Below are positions 21,334-29,855 of a stretch of DNA of 64,000 nucleotides, in pieces (the stretch's first letter is position 1; each line of letters starts with the position of its first letter). A model generated the notes under the pieces. It was given only the letters and a program-made list of their open reading frames with translations, ran no database searches and was not told the DNA's origin. The stretch is from JAFLCM01 sp964510955. GTDB lineage: Bacteria; Planctomycetota; Phycisphaerae; Phycisphaerales; UBA1924. The stretch covers positions 1 through 64,000 of the forward strand of contig CAZEDW010000005.1 in NCBI GenBank assembly GCA_964510955.1, given 5' to 3'. The translations under genes and the position numbers were made by a program.

Positions 21334-21362
21334 CGGGCGTTGGAAGCTTCACGCCCGTTTTT
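21334..21362 (+). terminator. intrinsic terminator
   Basis: A 7 bp stem CGGGCGT/ACGCCCG with a ten-base loop is followed directly by TTTTT. Confidence 0.6.
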
Positions 21363-21419
21363 CGGACCAATATGCGATGAATGACGGACGCACGACTCAA
21401 CCGTAGCTCACGCCCGAAG

Positions 21420-22628
21420 TCACGCCTTTGACCAGAAGCCCAGGCTCTCGCGCACCGTCGCCCCAACCGCCCCGGCGTCGGTCTGCACGTCGACGCGCGT
21501 GCCCTCGACTGCGGATTCCCACTTCACCTGCGCGAAGCAGACGGGGCGGTCGCCGAGCATGGGGCTGCGGGTGGAGCTTGTTACGCGTCCGATGCTTCGT
21601 GCCGCCGCGCCCGGCTCGCCCGGCGCGGCCAGCACGTCCGCGCCGCCCATCGGCTGGCGCTCCGGCGCCTCGGCGCCGGCTTGGGGTTCATCGAGCAACA
21701 GGCCCACCAGTCGCTGCTTGGGGTGCCCGAGGCTCTGCATGCGCGCCACCACTTCCTGACCGAGGTAGCACCCCTTGGTGAAGCTCACGCGGTCCTTGAG
21801 CGTTTCGGCGCCGCACTCGTGCGGCAGGCTCTCGGGGCCGAAGTCGATGTTCAAGAGGGGGCGCCCGGCCTCGATCCGGGCGATGTTGAAGGCGTGCCAG
21901 CCGGCGGTGCGCATCCGGATCGCGCCGGCGCTGTTGCCGGTGGCGTGGCCGTCGGCGCTGAGGCCGTGCTCCAGGAACTGCTCGTACGCCGCGGTCACGT
22001 CGGCGGCGTCGAGGAGCAGCTCCAGGCCGATCTCGCCCGAACTGTCGTCGCGGAACACCAGCACGGGCTTGCCGGCGATCTCGACCATCGAAGCCCGGTC
22101 CGGCGCGAGCGCATCGAGCCCGGGCCCGCCCTGGGGGGTGCTGACGAGTTTCAGCAGCCGCAGCGCCGCCGGCCCGTGCAGCGCCAGGCGGTGCTTGGAT
22201 TCGGTCGCGTCGCTGATGGCCACGTCCTCGCTGAACAGGAACGACGACAAGCCCTCGACCGTGCGCTGAGCCGCGAGCGCGTCGACATCGATCCACAGGG
22301 CGTCTTCGAGCTGGATCATCCGCAGGTCGGCGTCGATCCGGCCCTTGCGGCTGAGCCAGAACGAACGCCTCACCTCGAACGGCGCGAAGCCCTTCATCTC
22401 CTGCGTCACCATCCGACCCAGGAAATCCAGCCTATCGCGCCCGCTCACCCGCACCACCCCCCGGTGCGGCAGGTCAAGCAGCGCACACCCCTTGCGCAGC
22501 GCGGCGTACTCCGCCTCCAGCTCGCCGAACGTCTCCACGACCGCGATCGGCGACGGCGCCGAGCCGTACATCACAAAGGTGGCCTCGGCCTGCTGGTGGA
22601 GAGAGTTGAGGGGGCTTGACCTTGCCAT
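21420..22628 (-). CDS. ygfZ: YgfZ/CAF17-like folate-binding protein
   Basis: This is a GcvT-fold, tetrahydrofolate-dependent factor that helps repair or build certain iron-sulfur enzymes. The family motif KGCYLGQE is present, with its conserved cysteine at C287 of 402. The N-terminal GcvT-like domain has GRDRLDFLGRMVTQEM, and a C-terminal beta-barrel follows. The ATG at 22628 (MARSSPLNSL) is chosen; a TACGAT near 22669 on the minus strand could be its -10. It converges on thiG across the long non-coding stretch and is divergent from the M42 peptidase gene. Confidence 0.92.
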   Translation of the reverse strand: MARSSPLNSLHQQAEATFVMYGSAPSPIAVVETFGELEAEYAALRKGCALLDLPHRGVVRVSGRDRLDFLGRMVTQEMKGFAPFEVRRSFWLSRKGRIDADLRMIQLEDALWIDVDALAAQRTVEGLSSFLFSEDVAISDATESKHRLALHGPAALRLLKLVSTPQGGPGLDALAPDRASMVEIAGKPVLVFRDDSSGEIGLELLLDAADVTAAYEQFLEHGLSADGHATGNSAGAIRMRTAGWHAFNIARIEAGRPLLNIDFGPESLPHECGAETLKDRVSFTKGCYLGQEVVARMQSLGHPKQRLVGLLLDEPQAGAEAPERQPMGGADVLAAPGEPGAAARSIGRVTSSTRSPMLGDRPVCFAQVKWESAVEGTRVDVQTDAGAVGATVRESLGFWSKA

Positions 22629-22773
22629 GTGCGGGGAATCAAGACGGGCGGGTGCGGGTGGATGGCGCATCGTATGCGTTCACGAGCGCCCGCCTGTAGG
22701 ATGCGATCCCTGAGTTTCGGACTGGATCGAAGAAGACTCAGATTTCACTCCCTCCCTCCACGACGCCCCCGCC

Positions 22774-23871
22774 ATGCCCACGCTGAACACCGACCTGCTC
22801 CGCCGCCTGTGTGAGACCCCCGGCATCCCCGGCCGAGAGGAACGCGTCCGCGAGCTGATCCGCAAGGAGGTCAAAGACCTCTTTGACGTGATCGAGGAAG
22901 ACGGCATGGGGTCGATGATCTGCCGTCGGTTGCCGCGGCTCGCCGGCGGCAAGCGGGCCTCCAAGGCCGCCGGCAAGGGCGCTGGTGCCCCCACGCGCGT
23001 GATGCTGGCCTGCCACATGGACGAGATCGGGTTCTACGTCAGCCACATCGACGACAACGGCTTCATCCGCGTGAACGCCGCCGGCGGGTTCGACACCCGG
23101 AACCTCTTCTCCCGGCGCGTGCTGGTGTGCACCAAGAACGACGGCGACCTGGTGGGGGTGATGAACCCCGGCGGGCGCCCGGTCCACATCGCCTCCGAAG
23201 AAGACAAGAAGAAAGTGCCCGAGGTCAAGGAGTTTTTCATCGACCTGGGCCTCCCCGCCGCCAAGGCGAAGAAAACCGTCACCATCGGCGACATGGTGGT
23301 GATGCACGAGCCGTTCGTGCTGGTGGGCGAGAAGGCCGTCAGCAAGGCGATGGACAACCGCGTGGCGTGCTGGCTGGGGATCGAGTGCGTCCGCGCCATC
23401 GACAAGGCAGCCAAGGCCCACAGCGCGGAGATCATCGTCGCGTTCACCACGCAGGAAGAGGTGGGCCTGCGCGGCGCCAAGACCGCCGCCAGCACGGTCC
23501 AGCCGCACATCGGCATCGGCCTGGACGTGACCCTGTCCTGCGACACGCCGGGTGTGCCCAAGGAAGAGGCCGTGACGAACCAGGGCCAGGGCGTGGCACT
23601 GCACGTCATGGACTCCTCGATCATCTCCGACTACCGCCTGATCGACGAGCTTGAGACGCTGGCCAAGAAGAACAAGATCAAGGCCCAGCGTTCGATTCTC
23701 GCCCGCGGCGGCCAGGACGGCGCGGCGATCCAGCAGTCTCTCGGCGGCGCTCGCGCCTGCGGCCTCACCGTCGGGACACGCTACATCCACACCGTCACCG
23801 AGATGATCGACCTGGGCGACCTCGCCGCCGGACGCGATCTGCTGGCGGCGTGGCTGCCGACGGTCAAGTAA
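22774..23871 (+). CDS. M42-family metallopeptidase
   Basis: This is a cytoplasmic, two-metal aminopeptidase of family M42 (FrvX/PepA-type tetrahedral enzymes) that trims peptides from the N-terminus. The 365-residue length is standard. Metal and catalytic residues are visible: H81 in LACHMDEIGFYV, Asp in KAMDNRVACW, Glu-Glu in TTQEEVGLRGAK, Asp in IGLDVTLS and a C-terminal His in RYIHTVTEM. A Lys/Ala-rich insert (about residues 60-72) is unusual. A TAGGAT about 70 bases upstream is a possible -10. Confidence 0.93.
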   Translation: MPTLNTDLLRRLCETPGIPGREERVRELIRKEVKDLFDVIEEDGMGSMICRRLPRLAGGKRASKAAGKGAGAPTRVMLACHMDEIGFYVSHIDDNGFIRVNAAGGFDTRNLFSRRVLVCTKNDGDLVGVMNPGGRPVHIASEEDKKKVPEVKEFFIDLGLPAAKAKKTVTIGDMVVMHEPFVLVGEKAVSKAMDNRVACWLGIECVRAIDKAAKAHSAEIIVAFTTQEEVGLRGAKTAASTVQPHIGIGLDVTLSCDTPGVPKEEAVTNQGQGVALHVMDSSIISDYRLIDELETLAKKNKIKAQRSILARGGQDGAAIQQSLGGARACGLTVGTRYIHTVTEMIDLGDLAAGRDLLAAWLPTVK

Positions 23872-24201
23872 TCACGTCGCTGGCGTGAGGCACCGCGCCG
23901 GATGTTCATTCACTCTTTCCGGTCAGATCGGCATGGTCCGGCATCAGCCAGCGCACGGCTGGTCCCCGCCGAGCGTGGCTGATTTCTGCGAATGGGCCCG
24001 CGAACGCGTCCAATAATCACCTGAAGACTTAGAAAAATTCCGGACAAGTACATCCTTTCTGCGCCTGATTGCGAATCGCGTGGGATATTCTGTCGTCCTG
24101 CCCACTCGGAGGCCCGGCATGGAAGCCAGAGGCGATTGCAACGGTTGTGGGTTCGCGCGCCGTCATGATGCGGCGCGGGATCGTGCGAGGAGAGATTTCG
24201 A
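23872..24201. other. intergenic region, more AT-rich than its surroundings
   Basis: About 330 bases precede the protease gene. They hold no coding-like frame, and I could not find a properly spaced -35/-10 pair. The drop in GC around 24010-24100 suggests a regulatory region. The last bases hold the GAGGAGAG Shine-Dalgarno sequence of the next gene. Confidence 0.4.
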
Positions 24202-26208
24202 TTGATTGATCGGCGTACCTTGATCTGCGCGGCGGCCGCGCTCGTTCTCAGCGGCCCTGCCCACGGACAGCAGGCTGTCGTCAACTCCCGCGTTCAGGCG
24301 GTGAGCGTTGACTCCGGCTGGGTCGTCCCGTCGGGCCGCACGTCCGGGCCGGAGGTCGTGTTCGCCAGAGACGTGTCGGTCGCGGGCGCCGCCTGGATGC
24401 GCCTCACCTTCGATCAGACTTCGCTCCCCGGCATCGACGGGTCCGGCGCCGAATCGCGCCTGGTCCTGACCGCTTCCGACGGCGCTTCGCAGGTCTTCAA
24501 CGCCCGCAAGCTCGCCGAGTGGTCGAGCGCCTCGGCGTACTTCAACGGCTCCACCGTCCGCGTCGAGCTGCTCTCGTTCCCCGGTGCGGCGCCGGCGCGC
24601 GTATCGGTCGGCGCGGTCGAGTTCGGCGTCGCGCCCGGGCCCGACGCCGAGCGAACCGTCTGCGGTTCCACCGACGAGCGCACGCTCGCCGCCGACGCCC
24701 GCGTGGGCAGGCTCCTGCCCCAGGGCTGCACGGCGTTCCTCATCGACGACGCCAACCACACGCTGCTCACCGCCGGTCACTGCGCTCCCGCCGCGGGCAG
24801 CGTGGTGCAGTTCAACGTCCCGCTCTCCAACCCCGACGGCGGCATGGTGTTCCCGCCCCCCGAGAGCCAGTTCGCTGTCGATGCCAGCAGCGTTCAGTTT
24901 TCGCAACTGGCGCTGGGCGACGACTGGACCTACTTCGGCTGTTTCGCCAACGCCAACACCGGGCTGACGCCCTTCCAGGCCCAGGGCGCCTGCTTCTACA
25001 GGGCCGGCGCGCCCGCGCCGGCCACCGGCCAGCAATGCCGCGTCACCGGCTACGGCACCGTAACGCCCCCCCTGCCGCTCTCGTGGAACTACGCCCTCAA
25101 GACCGCTGTCGGGGCTTACCTGGCGCTGGCGGGCAGCACCGTTTCCTACGAATCCGACACCACCGGCGGAAACTCCGGCTCGCCGGTGATCAACGAGTCC
25201 AACGGACGGGTGATCGCCATCCACACCAGCGGCGGCTGCACCGCCACCGGCGGCGCCAACGCGGGCACCGCCATGCAGGCCGCGCGGCTGCAGTCCGCCT
25301 TCGCCTGGCCCAAGGGAGTCTGCGGCAGCGGTGTCTCGGGCACTCCCGGCGGCCCGCTGTTCGCCATCGGCGACGCCGCCAACAACCTCGGCACCATCAA
25401 CCGTTCCTCCGGCCAGTTTGCGCGCATGACGGCCCCCACCTCGCACCCATCGGGGCTGGGATACCGCCGGTCCGAAGACTCGTTCTACGCCCTCGACGCG
25501 TCGCAGCGCCTCGTCCGCGTCAGCCCCGCCACCTGGAACCCCGTAACCCTCGGCCCGCTGCTCAACGCACCCGCGACCGTCACTGATCTCTCGTGCGACC
25601 CGAGGACCGACCAGCTGCTGGGGCTCTGCCAGAGCTCCGGTCAACTTGTCACCATCGACAAGACCACCCGGGTTGTCTCCACGCTCACACCCACGCCGGC
25701 GACGCCCGGCAATCTCGCCGGACTCGCCGTCGTCACGTCAATAGGCCAGATTCTCGCCATCGACAACGCACCGGCGTCGGGCGGCGGCACGCGACTGGTT
25801 TCCATCAACCGCGTGACCGGCCAGCGCTCCACGATCGGCGCGCTGGGCCAGGGACTCACCAACTGCACCACGCTGGTCTGGTGCGATGACACCAGGTCGC
25901 TCTACACCATCGACGCCGATTCCCAGCGCCTCTTCCGCATCGACCGCACCACCGGCGCCGCCGCCCCCGTCGGCGGCACGGGAGCGACCTGGACCACTGG
26001 CGGCGGCATGGCCTACCGACGACTCGAAATCGTCTGCCTGGCCGACGTCAACCTCGACGGCGCCGTCAACTCGACCGACCTTTCCCAACTCCTGCTGCGC
26101 TGGGGCCAATCGCTCATCCCCGGCACCGGCGGCGACCTCAATGCCGACGGCACCGTCAACACCTCCGACCTGGTCCTGCTGTTCGCCAGCTACGGGTGTC
26201 AACCCTGA
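24202..26208 (+). CDS. secreted trypsin-like serine protease with dockerin-like tail
   Basis: This 668-residue exported enzyme has a signal peptide (about 1-22), a beta-rich N-terminal domain (about 25-145), and a chymotrypsin-fold protease at about 150-370. The triad is H193 (TLLTAGHCA), D240 or D241 (LGDDWTYF) and S325 (TTGGNSGSP). A repeat region of beta-propeller style follows (about 390-610; recurring ...LVSINRVTGQRSTIG, LFRIDRTTGAAAPVG). The last 55 residues are a two-repeat dockerin-like tail ending SYGCQP. The start is TTG, backed by GAGGAGAG seven bases upstream. It would digest protein outside the cell or in the periplasm. Confidence 0.88.
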   Translation: MIDRRTLICAAAALVLSGPAHGQQAVVNSRVQAVSVDSGWVVPSGRTSGPEVVFARDVSVAGAAWMRLTFDQTSLPGIDGSGAESRLVLTASDGASQVFNARKLAEWSSASAYFNGSTVRVELLSFPGAAPARVSVGAVEFGVAPGPDAERTVCGSTDERTLAADARVGRLLPQGCTAFLIDDANHTLLTAGHCAPAAGSVVQFNVPLSNPDGGMVFPPPESQFAVDASSVQFSQLALGDDWTYFGCFANANTGLTPFQAQGACFYRAGAPAPATGQQCRVTGYGTVTPPLPLSWNYALKTAVGAYLALAGSTVSYESDTTGGNSGSPVINESNGRVIAIHTSGGCTATGGANAGTAMQAARLQSAFAWPKGVCGSGVSGTPGGPLFAIGDAANNLGTINRSSGQFARMTAPTSHPSGLGYRRSEDSFYALDASQRLVRVSPATWNPVTLGPLLNAPATVTDLSCDPRTDQLLGLCQSSGQLVTIDKTTRVVSTLTPTPATPGNLAGLAVVTSIGQILAIDNAPASGGGTRLVSINRVTGQRSTIGALGQGLTNCTTLVWCDDTRSLYTIDADSQRLFRIDRTTGAAAPVGGTGATWTTGGGMAYRRLEIVCLADVNLDGAVNSTDLSQLLLRWGQSLIPGTGGDLNADGTVNTSDLVLLFASYGCQP

Positions 26209-26532
26209 GGCGGCCACCGGCCCGCGCCACCCACCACGCCAGAGCCCGAGTCCATTGGCTGGGAGCCCTCGGCGAGCCCACGGGCCTCGGCCTAACGCCA
26301 GCCGGATTCTGGGGCAGCCCTCTCGCGGCCAAGAATTCCGCCGCCTTTTTCTTGGCGGCGCTTGTTGCCCGGACCCAACGGGGTCACAATACTGGTGCCG
26401 ACCGATCGACCCCGGACCCACGGGGCACGCCGGATCGGAGCGCGGGGATGTTCCCCGCGCGCTGCAAGAGAGGCAGTCCGGCGTCGTGCCGTGGCGCGAA
26501 CGGGTCGCGTCCGAAGAAGAGGAACCGAGAAC
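26209..26532. other. intergenic region with candidate promoter
   Basis: This region precedes a dockerin-protein gene. TTGCCC (26365-26370) and AATACT (26388-26393) are 17 bases apart and could form a sigma-70 promoter. The roughly 130-base leader that follows contains a strong hairpin around GCGCGGGGA/TTCCCCGCGC (about 26449-26470). I see no gene. Confidence 0.5.
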
Positions 26533-27920
26533 ATGATGAACTGTCGCAACGTGTCGATCGCGCTCAGCGCGATCGCGGGCTTGGCGCTGTCGGCCATCGC
26601 CGTCCCACCTTCGCCCGCCCCCGCTCCTTCGACCGGGCCCGACGTTGTCGTCGGCGGCATCGGTTCGGGCAGCGGCACCGCTCCCTACGGTGACTCCGGC
26701 GGAACCGGTGTGACCACCAACGGCTCATCCGGTTCCATCACCGCGTACTCCGTCGGCACCATCTCGTGCAACCTCGGCAATCAGCTCTTCATCTGGATCC
26801 GTGACACCAGCCCCGGCAACCGTCACCCGGTCATCGGCACGCAGATCTTCCGCTACCGCACCGTCAACGGCGCCGGTCAGTTCGAGCAGGTCGGCATGAA
26901 CTGGCTCAAGCACGGCTTCTGCGCCGCTGATGCGTCGAACTGCTCCCAGCTCACCAGCCCGAATGGAACGCTGGCCAGCAACGGCAGCTGCGACTGGCTC
27001 GGGCCCTTCGCCACCGACACCTACAGCGCCAGCCTCAACGGCAGCCAATCAAACCTCGGCCCCCGTTCCGAGGTCAACCCCTGGACCGGCGCCTACCCCT
27101 ACCCGTACGTCCTGCAGTGGGGCGGCAACGGTGGCAACGCCACCGTCGGCAAGCGCATCCAGGTGCTCACCTCTGACCTCGTCGCCGGCGCCAACTGGCT
27201 CTTCGAGGTTTGCTACATCCCCTCGCAGAACACCGAGCCCACCGCCAACAAGTACAACAACTACTCCTACCGCCCCGCCACCCTCAGCGGCACGACATTC
27301 ACCTTCAGCGGCGCCACCGAAGCTCTCCGCCCGGCGATCGTCGGATGGAAGGAAAAGTTCGACAACGCCGTCACCCTTGTCAACGTTGACCCCAGCGGCA
27401 CCTCCGATGGCCGCCTGATTCTGGGTTACAAGGTTACCCAGACCGGTCCGAGCACCTGGCACTACGAGTACAACCTGCACAACATGAACAACGATGCCGG
27501 CGTTGGCTCGTTCGCCCTCCCCGTGGACTCCAACGTCGCCCTCAGCAACGTCGGCTTCCANNNNNNNNNNNNNNNNNNNNNNNNNNNNNNNNNNNNNNNN
27601 NNNNNNNNNNNNNNNNNNNNNNNNNNNNNNNNNNNNNNNNNNNNNNNNNNNNNNNNNNNNCCACCTACTACTGGGGCGTCACCGCCAACAACGGCGCCGG
27701 CAGCACCGGCTCCACACCCGCTTCCTGGTCTTTCATCACCCCGCCCCCGCCCTGCCAGGGCGACATCGACGGCGACGGCCACACCAACACCGCCGACCTC
27801 GTCATCCTGCTGGGCAACTTCGGCCAGCCCGCCGACCACGGCTGCTGCGGCGACCTCGATGGCAGCGGCACCGTCGGCACCGCCGACCTCACCATCCTCC
27901 TCGGCGGCTTCGGCTGCTGA
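26533..27920 (+). CDS. secreted dockerin-type protein, interrupted by assembly gap
   Basis: The gene starts at the ATG at 26533 with a signal peptide (MMNCRNVSIALSAIAGLALS). It is a close paralog of the gene at 28071: shared stretches include SEVNPWTGAYPYPYV and MRPAIVGWKEKF-like text. The N run removes the middle. After it, coding resumes in a different frame from the one entering (TYYWGVTANNGAGS, then a dockerin-like tail ending LLGGFGC). The frame change is an artefact of the 100-N placeholder, not a mutation. By alignment with the paralog about 458 bases are missing, a length that restores the frame. Function unknown. Confidence 0.82.
27561..27660. other. assembly gap (100 N)
   Basis: This run of exactly 100 N is a scaffold placeholder. 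It falls inside the first of two near-identical neighbouring genes, a place where short reads commonly collapse. Confidence 0.97.
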
Positions 27921-27971
27921 GTCAGGCCCGACCGCAAACTAGCCGGTCGAGATTCAACCGCCTCTCATCAA

Positions 27972-28000
27972 GCCCGCGCCCCTTGGCGCGGGCTTTTTTT
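27972..28000 (+). terminator. strong intrinsic terminator
   Basis: A perfect 9 bp stem GCCCGCGCC/GGCGCGGGC with a CCTT loop runs straight into seven T. It ends the 26533-27920 transcript. Confidence 0.93.
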
Positions 28001-28002
28001 CC

Positions 28003-28031
28003 TTTACACCCACCACCACCACCACGATAAT
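28003..28031 (+). promoter_or_regulatory. sigma-70-type promoter
   Basis: TTTACA (28003-28008) and GATAAT (28026-28031) are separated by 17 bases. The promoter begins two bases after the preceding terminator and serves the paralog at 28071, so the two paralogs are separate transcription units. Confidence 0.8.
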
Positions 28032-28070
28032 CCAGGAGCAGTCCCGACCAGCCGCCCACGAGGAGAGCGC

Positions 28071-29795
28071 ATGCGAATCGATCAGAACAATGGTGTCATT
28101 CTCGCCGCCATCGCCAGCCTGGCGCTCTCTGCCTCCGCCGTGCCGCCCAACCCCGCGCCGGCGCCTTCAACCGGGCCGGACGTGGTGACCAGCGGCGTGG
28201 GGTCTTCCAGCGGCTCCTCGCCCTACGGCGATTCCACCAGCGGCGGCGTGACCACCAACGGCACGGTGGGGTCGATCATCTCCTACTCCGTCGGCACCGT
28301 GTCGTGCAACATCGGTAACGCGACCGCCATCTGGGTGAGCAGCACCAACCAGCACCCGCTCATCGGCCAGCACCTCTACCGCTACCGCGTGGTCAACGGC
28401 GCCGGCCAGTTCGATCAGATTGGCATCAGTTGGCTCAAGCACGCCTGGTGCGCCGCCGACAGCGCCAGCTGCGCCCAGCTCACCGTGCCCAACGGGGTGC
28501 AATCGTCCGCCAGCGGGTGCACCACGCTGGGCCTTTTCGCCACTGATACCTACGGCGCCGGCCTCAACGCCGATCAGACCGACCTCGGCCCGCGTTCGGA
28601 GGTAAACCCCTGGACCGGCGCTTACCCGTACCCCTACACGATCGCCTGGAACCAGACCGGCGACGCCATCTTCAAGCGCACCCAGGTGCTCACCGCCGAT
28701 CTCATCGCCGGCGCCAACTACATCATGGATGTCTGCTACATCTGCACCGACGAGCCCGTCGCCAACCGCTACAACAACTACTCCTACCGCACCGGCACGC
28801 TCAGCGGCACCACCATCAGCCTCAACGGCTCGACCGAGACCATGCGCCCCGCGATCGTCGGCTGGAAGGAGAAGCTTGACAACGCCGTCACGCTCGTGAA
28901 TCTCGATCCATCCGGCACGGCCGACGGCCGGATCATCCTGGGCTACAAGGTCACCCAGACCTCGCCGACCAACTGGCACTACGAGTACTGCATCTTCAAC
29001 ATGAACAACGACGCGGGCGTCCGCTCGTTCGCGCTGCCGGTGGACGCCTCGGTGCCGCTGTCGAACGTCGGGTTCCACGACATCTTCTATCACTCCGGCG
29101 AGCCCTACAGCGGCACGGACTGGGCGTTTACGAACAGCGCCGGCACCGCCAGCTGGGCCACCCAGACCTTCGCCCAGAACGCCAACGCCAACGCCCTCCG
29201 CTGGGGCACCATGTACAGCTTCCGGTTCGACGCCCCCAACCCGCCGACCAACGGCACCGCGACGCTGGGGATGTTCAAGACCGGCGCGAGCGTGAACGCG
29301 GCGGTGCAGGTTCCCAGCGCCCCGCCGCCGCCGGCCCCCGGCGCGTTCAACCTGACGGCGCCCGCCCCCGGCGTAACCGTGGGTTCGCTGACCCCGGTGC
29401 TCTCCTGGGCCGCGTCGAGCAACGCCACCGCCTACACCGTGAAGGTCGCCACCGACGCGGGCCTCGCCAACGTCGTCTCCACCGGCACCGGCCCCGGCAC
29501 GTCGCACGTCGTATTCCCCGCCCTCTCTTACGGCGGCACGTATTACTGGGGCGTCACCGCCGCCAACGGCACCGGCAGCACCGCGTCTTCGCCCGCATCA
29601 CAGTCGTTCCTGACGCCGCCACCGCCGTGCCAGGGCGACGTCAACGCCGACGGCCACACCAACACCAGCGACCTCACGATCCTCCTCGGGAACTTCGGAT
29701 CGTCGGTCCCGCCCAACACCCTCGGCGACCTCGACGCCAACGGGACGGTGAACAGCGCCGACCTGACGATCCTGCTCGGCGGGTTTGGCTGCTGA
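28071..29795 (+). CDS. secreted protein with FN3-like and dockerin-like modules (paralog)
   Basis: This 574-residue exported protein has a signal peptide (about 1-24) followed by a Pro/Ser/Gly-rich linker. A conserved body of about 370 residues follows (SEVNPWTGAYPYPYTIAW; GWKEKLDNAVTLVNLDPSG) that I do not recognise. An FN3-like module comes at about 415-515 (ending TYYWGVTAANGTGS), then a two-repeat dockerin-like tail from CQGDVNADGHTNTSDL to LLGGFGC. It has a GAGGAG Shine-Dalgarno sequence. It is the intact copy of the tandem pair with 26533-27920. The body may be a self-standing surface-binding unit; no catalytic motif is visible. Confidence 0.85.
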   Translation: MRIDQNNGVILAAIASLALSASAVPPNPAPAPSTGPDVVTSGVGSSSGSSPYGDSTSGGVTTNGTVGSIISYSVGTVSCNIGNATAIWVSSTNQHPLIGQHLYRYRVVNGAGQFDQIGISWLKHAWCAADSASCAQLTVPNGVQSSASGCTTLGLFATDTYGAGLNADQTDLGPRSEVNPWTGAYPYPYTIAWNQTGDAIFKRTQVLTADLIAGANYIMDVCYICTDEPVANRYNNYSYRTGTLSGTTISLNGSTETMRPAIVGWKEKLDNAVTLVNLDPSGTADGRIILGYKVTQTSPTNWHYEYCIFNMNNDAGVRSFALPVDASVPLSNVGFHDIFYHSGEPYSGTDWAFTNSAGTASWATQTFAQNANANALRWGTMYSFRFDAPNPPTNGTATLGMFKTGASVNAAVQVPSAPPPPAPGAFNLTAPAPGVTVGSLTPVLSWAASSNATAYTVKVATDAGLANVVSTGTGPGTSHVVFPALSYGGTYYWGVTAANGTGSTASSPASQSFLTPPPPCQGDVNADGHTNTSDLTILLGNFGSSVPPNTLGDLDANGTVNSADLTILLGGFGC

Positions 29796-29840
29796 CGCGT
29801 CGTTGTTCAAGTGCGGCATGCGGCGCATCCGCCGCCCCGC

Positions 29841-29846
29841 TACCCT
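29841..29846 (+). promoter_or_regulatory. -10-like hexamer close to start (lepB)
   Basis: TACCCT ends nine bases before the ATG at 29856. The whole stretch TACCCTTGCGCCCG is repeated almost exactly before the unrelated gene at 57227. Confidence 0.5.
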
Positions 29847-29855
29847 TGCGCCCGC

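Larger units (their letters stand above)
20726..21419. other. long non-coding stretch between convergent thiG and ygfZ
   Basis: Nearly 700 bases hold no convincing gene. They contain a TTTTGGAT-type repeat just after thiG, two imperfect direct copies of about 33 bases beginning GCGCACGG (21196 and 21310), and a hairpin with a T tract at 21334-21362 on the plus strand. The hairpin is over 600 bases beyond thiG, so it may end a long 3' UTR or a separate small RNA. Confidence 0.5.

Noticed and set aside
26330..26365. Terminator CGCCGCC-TTTTTCTT-GGCGGCG after the protease gene
   Set aside because: The T run is in the loop, not after the stem, so it does not fit an intrinsic terminator.
26533..27920. 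Frameshifted pseudogene
   Set aside because: The frame change coincides exactly with the 100-N placeholder, and the paralog shows that the true missing length restores the frame.
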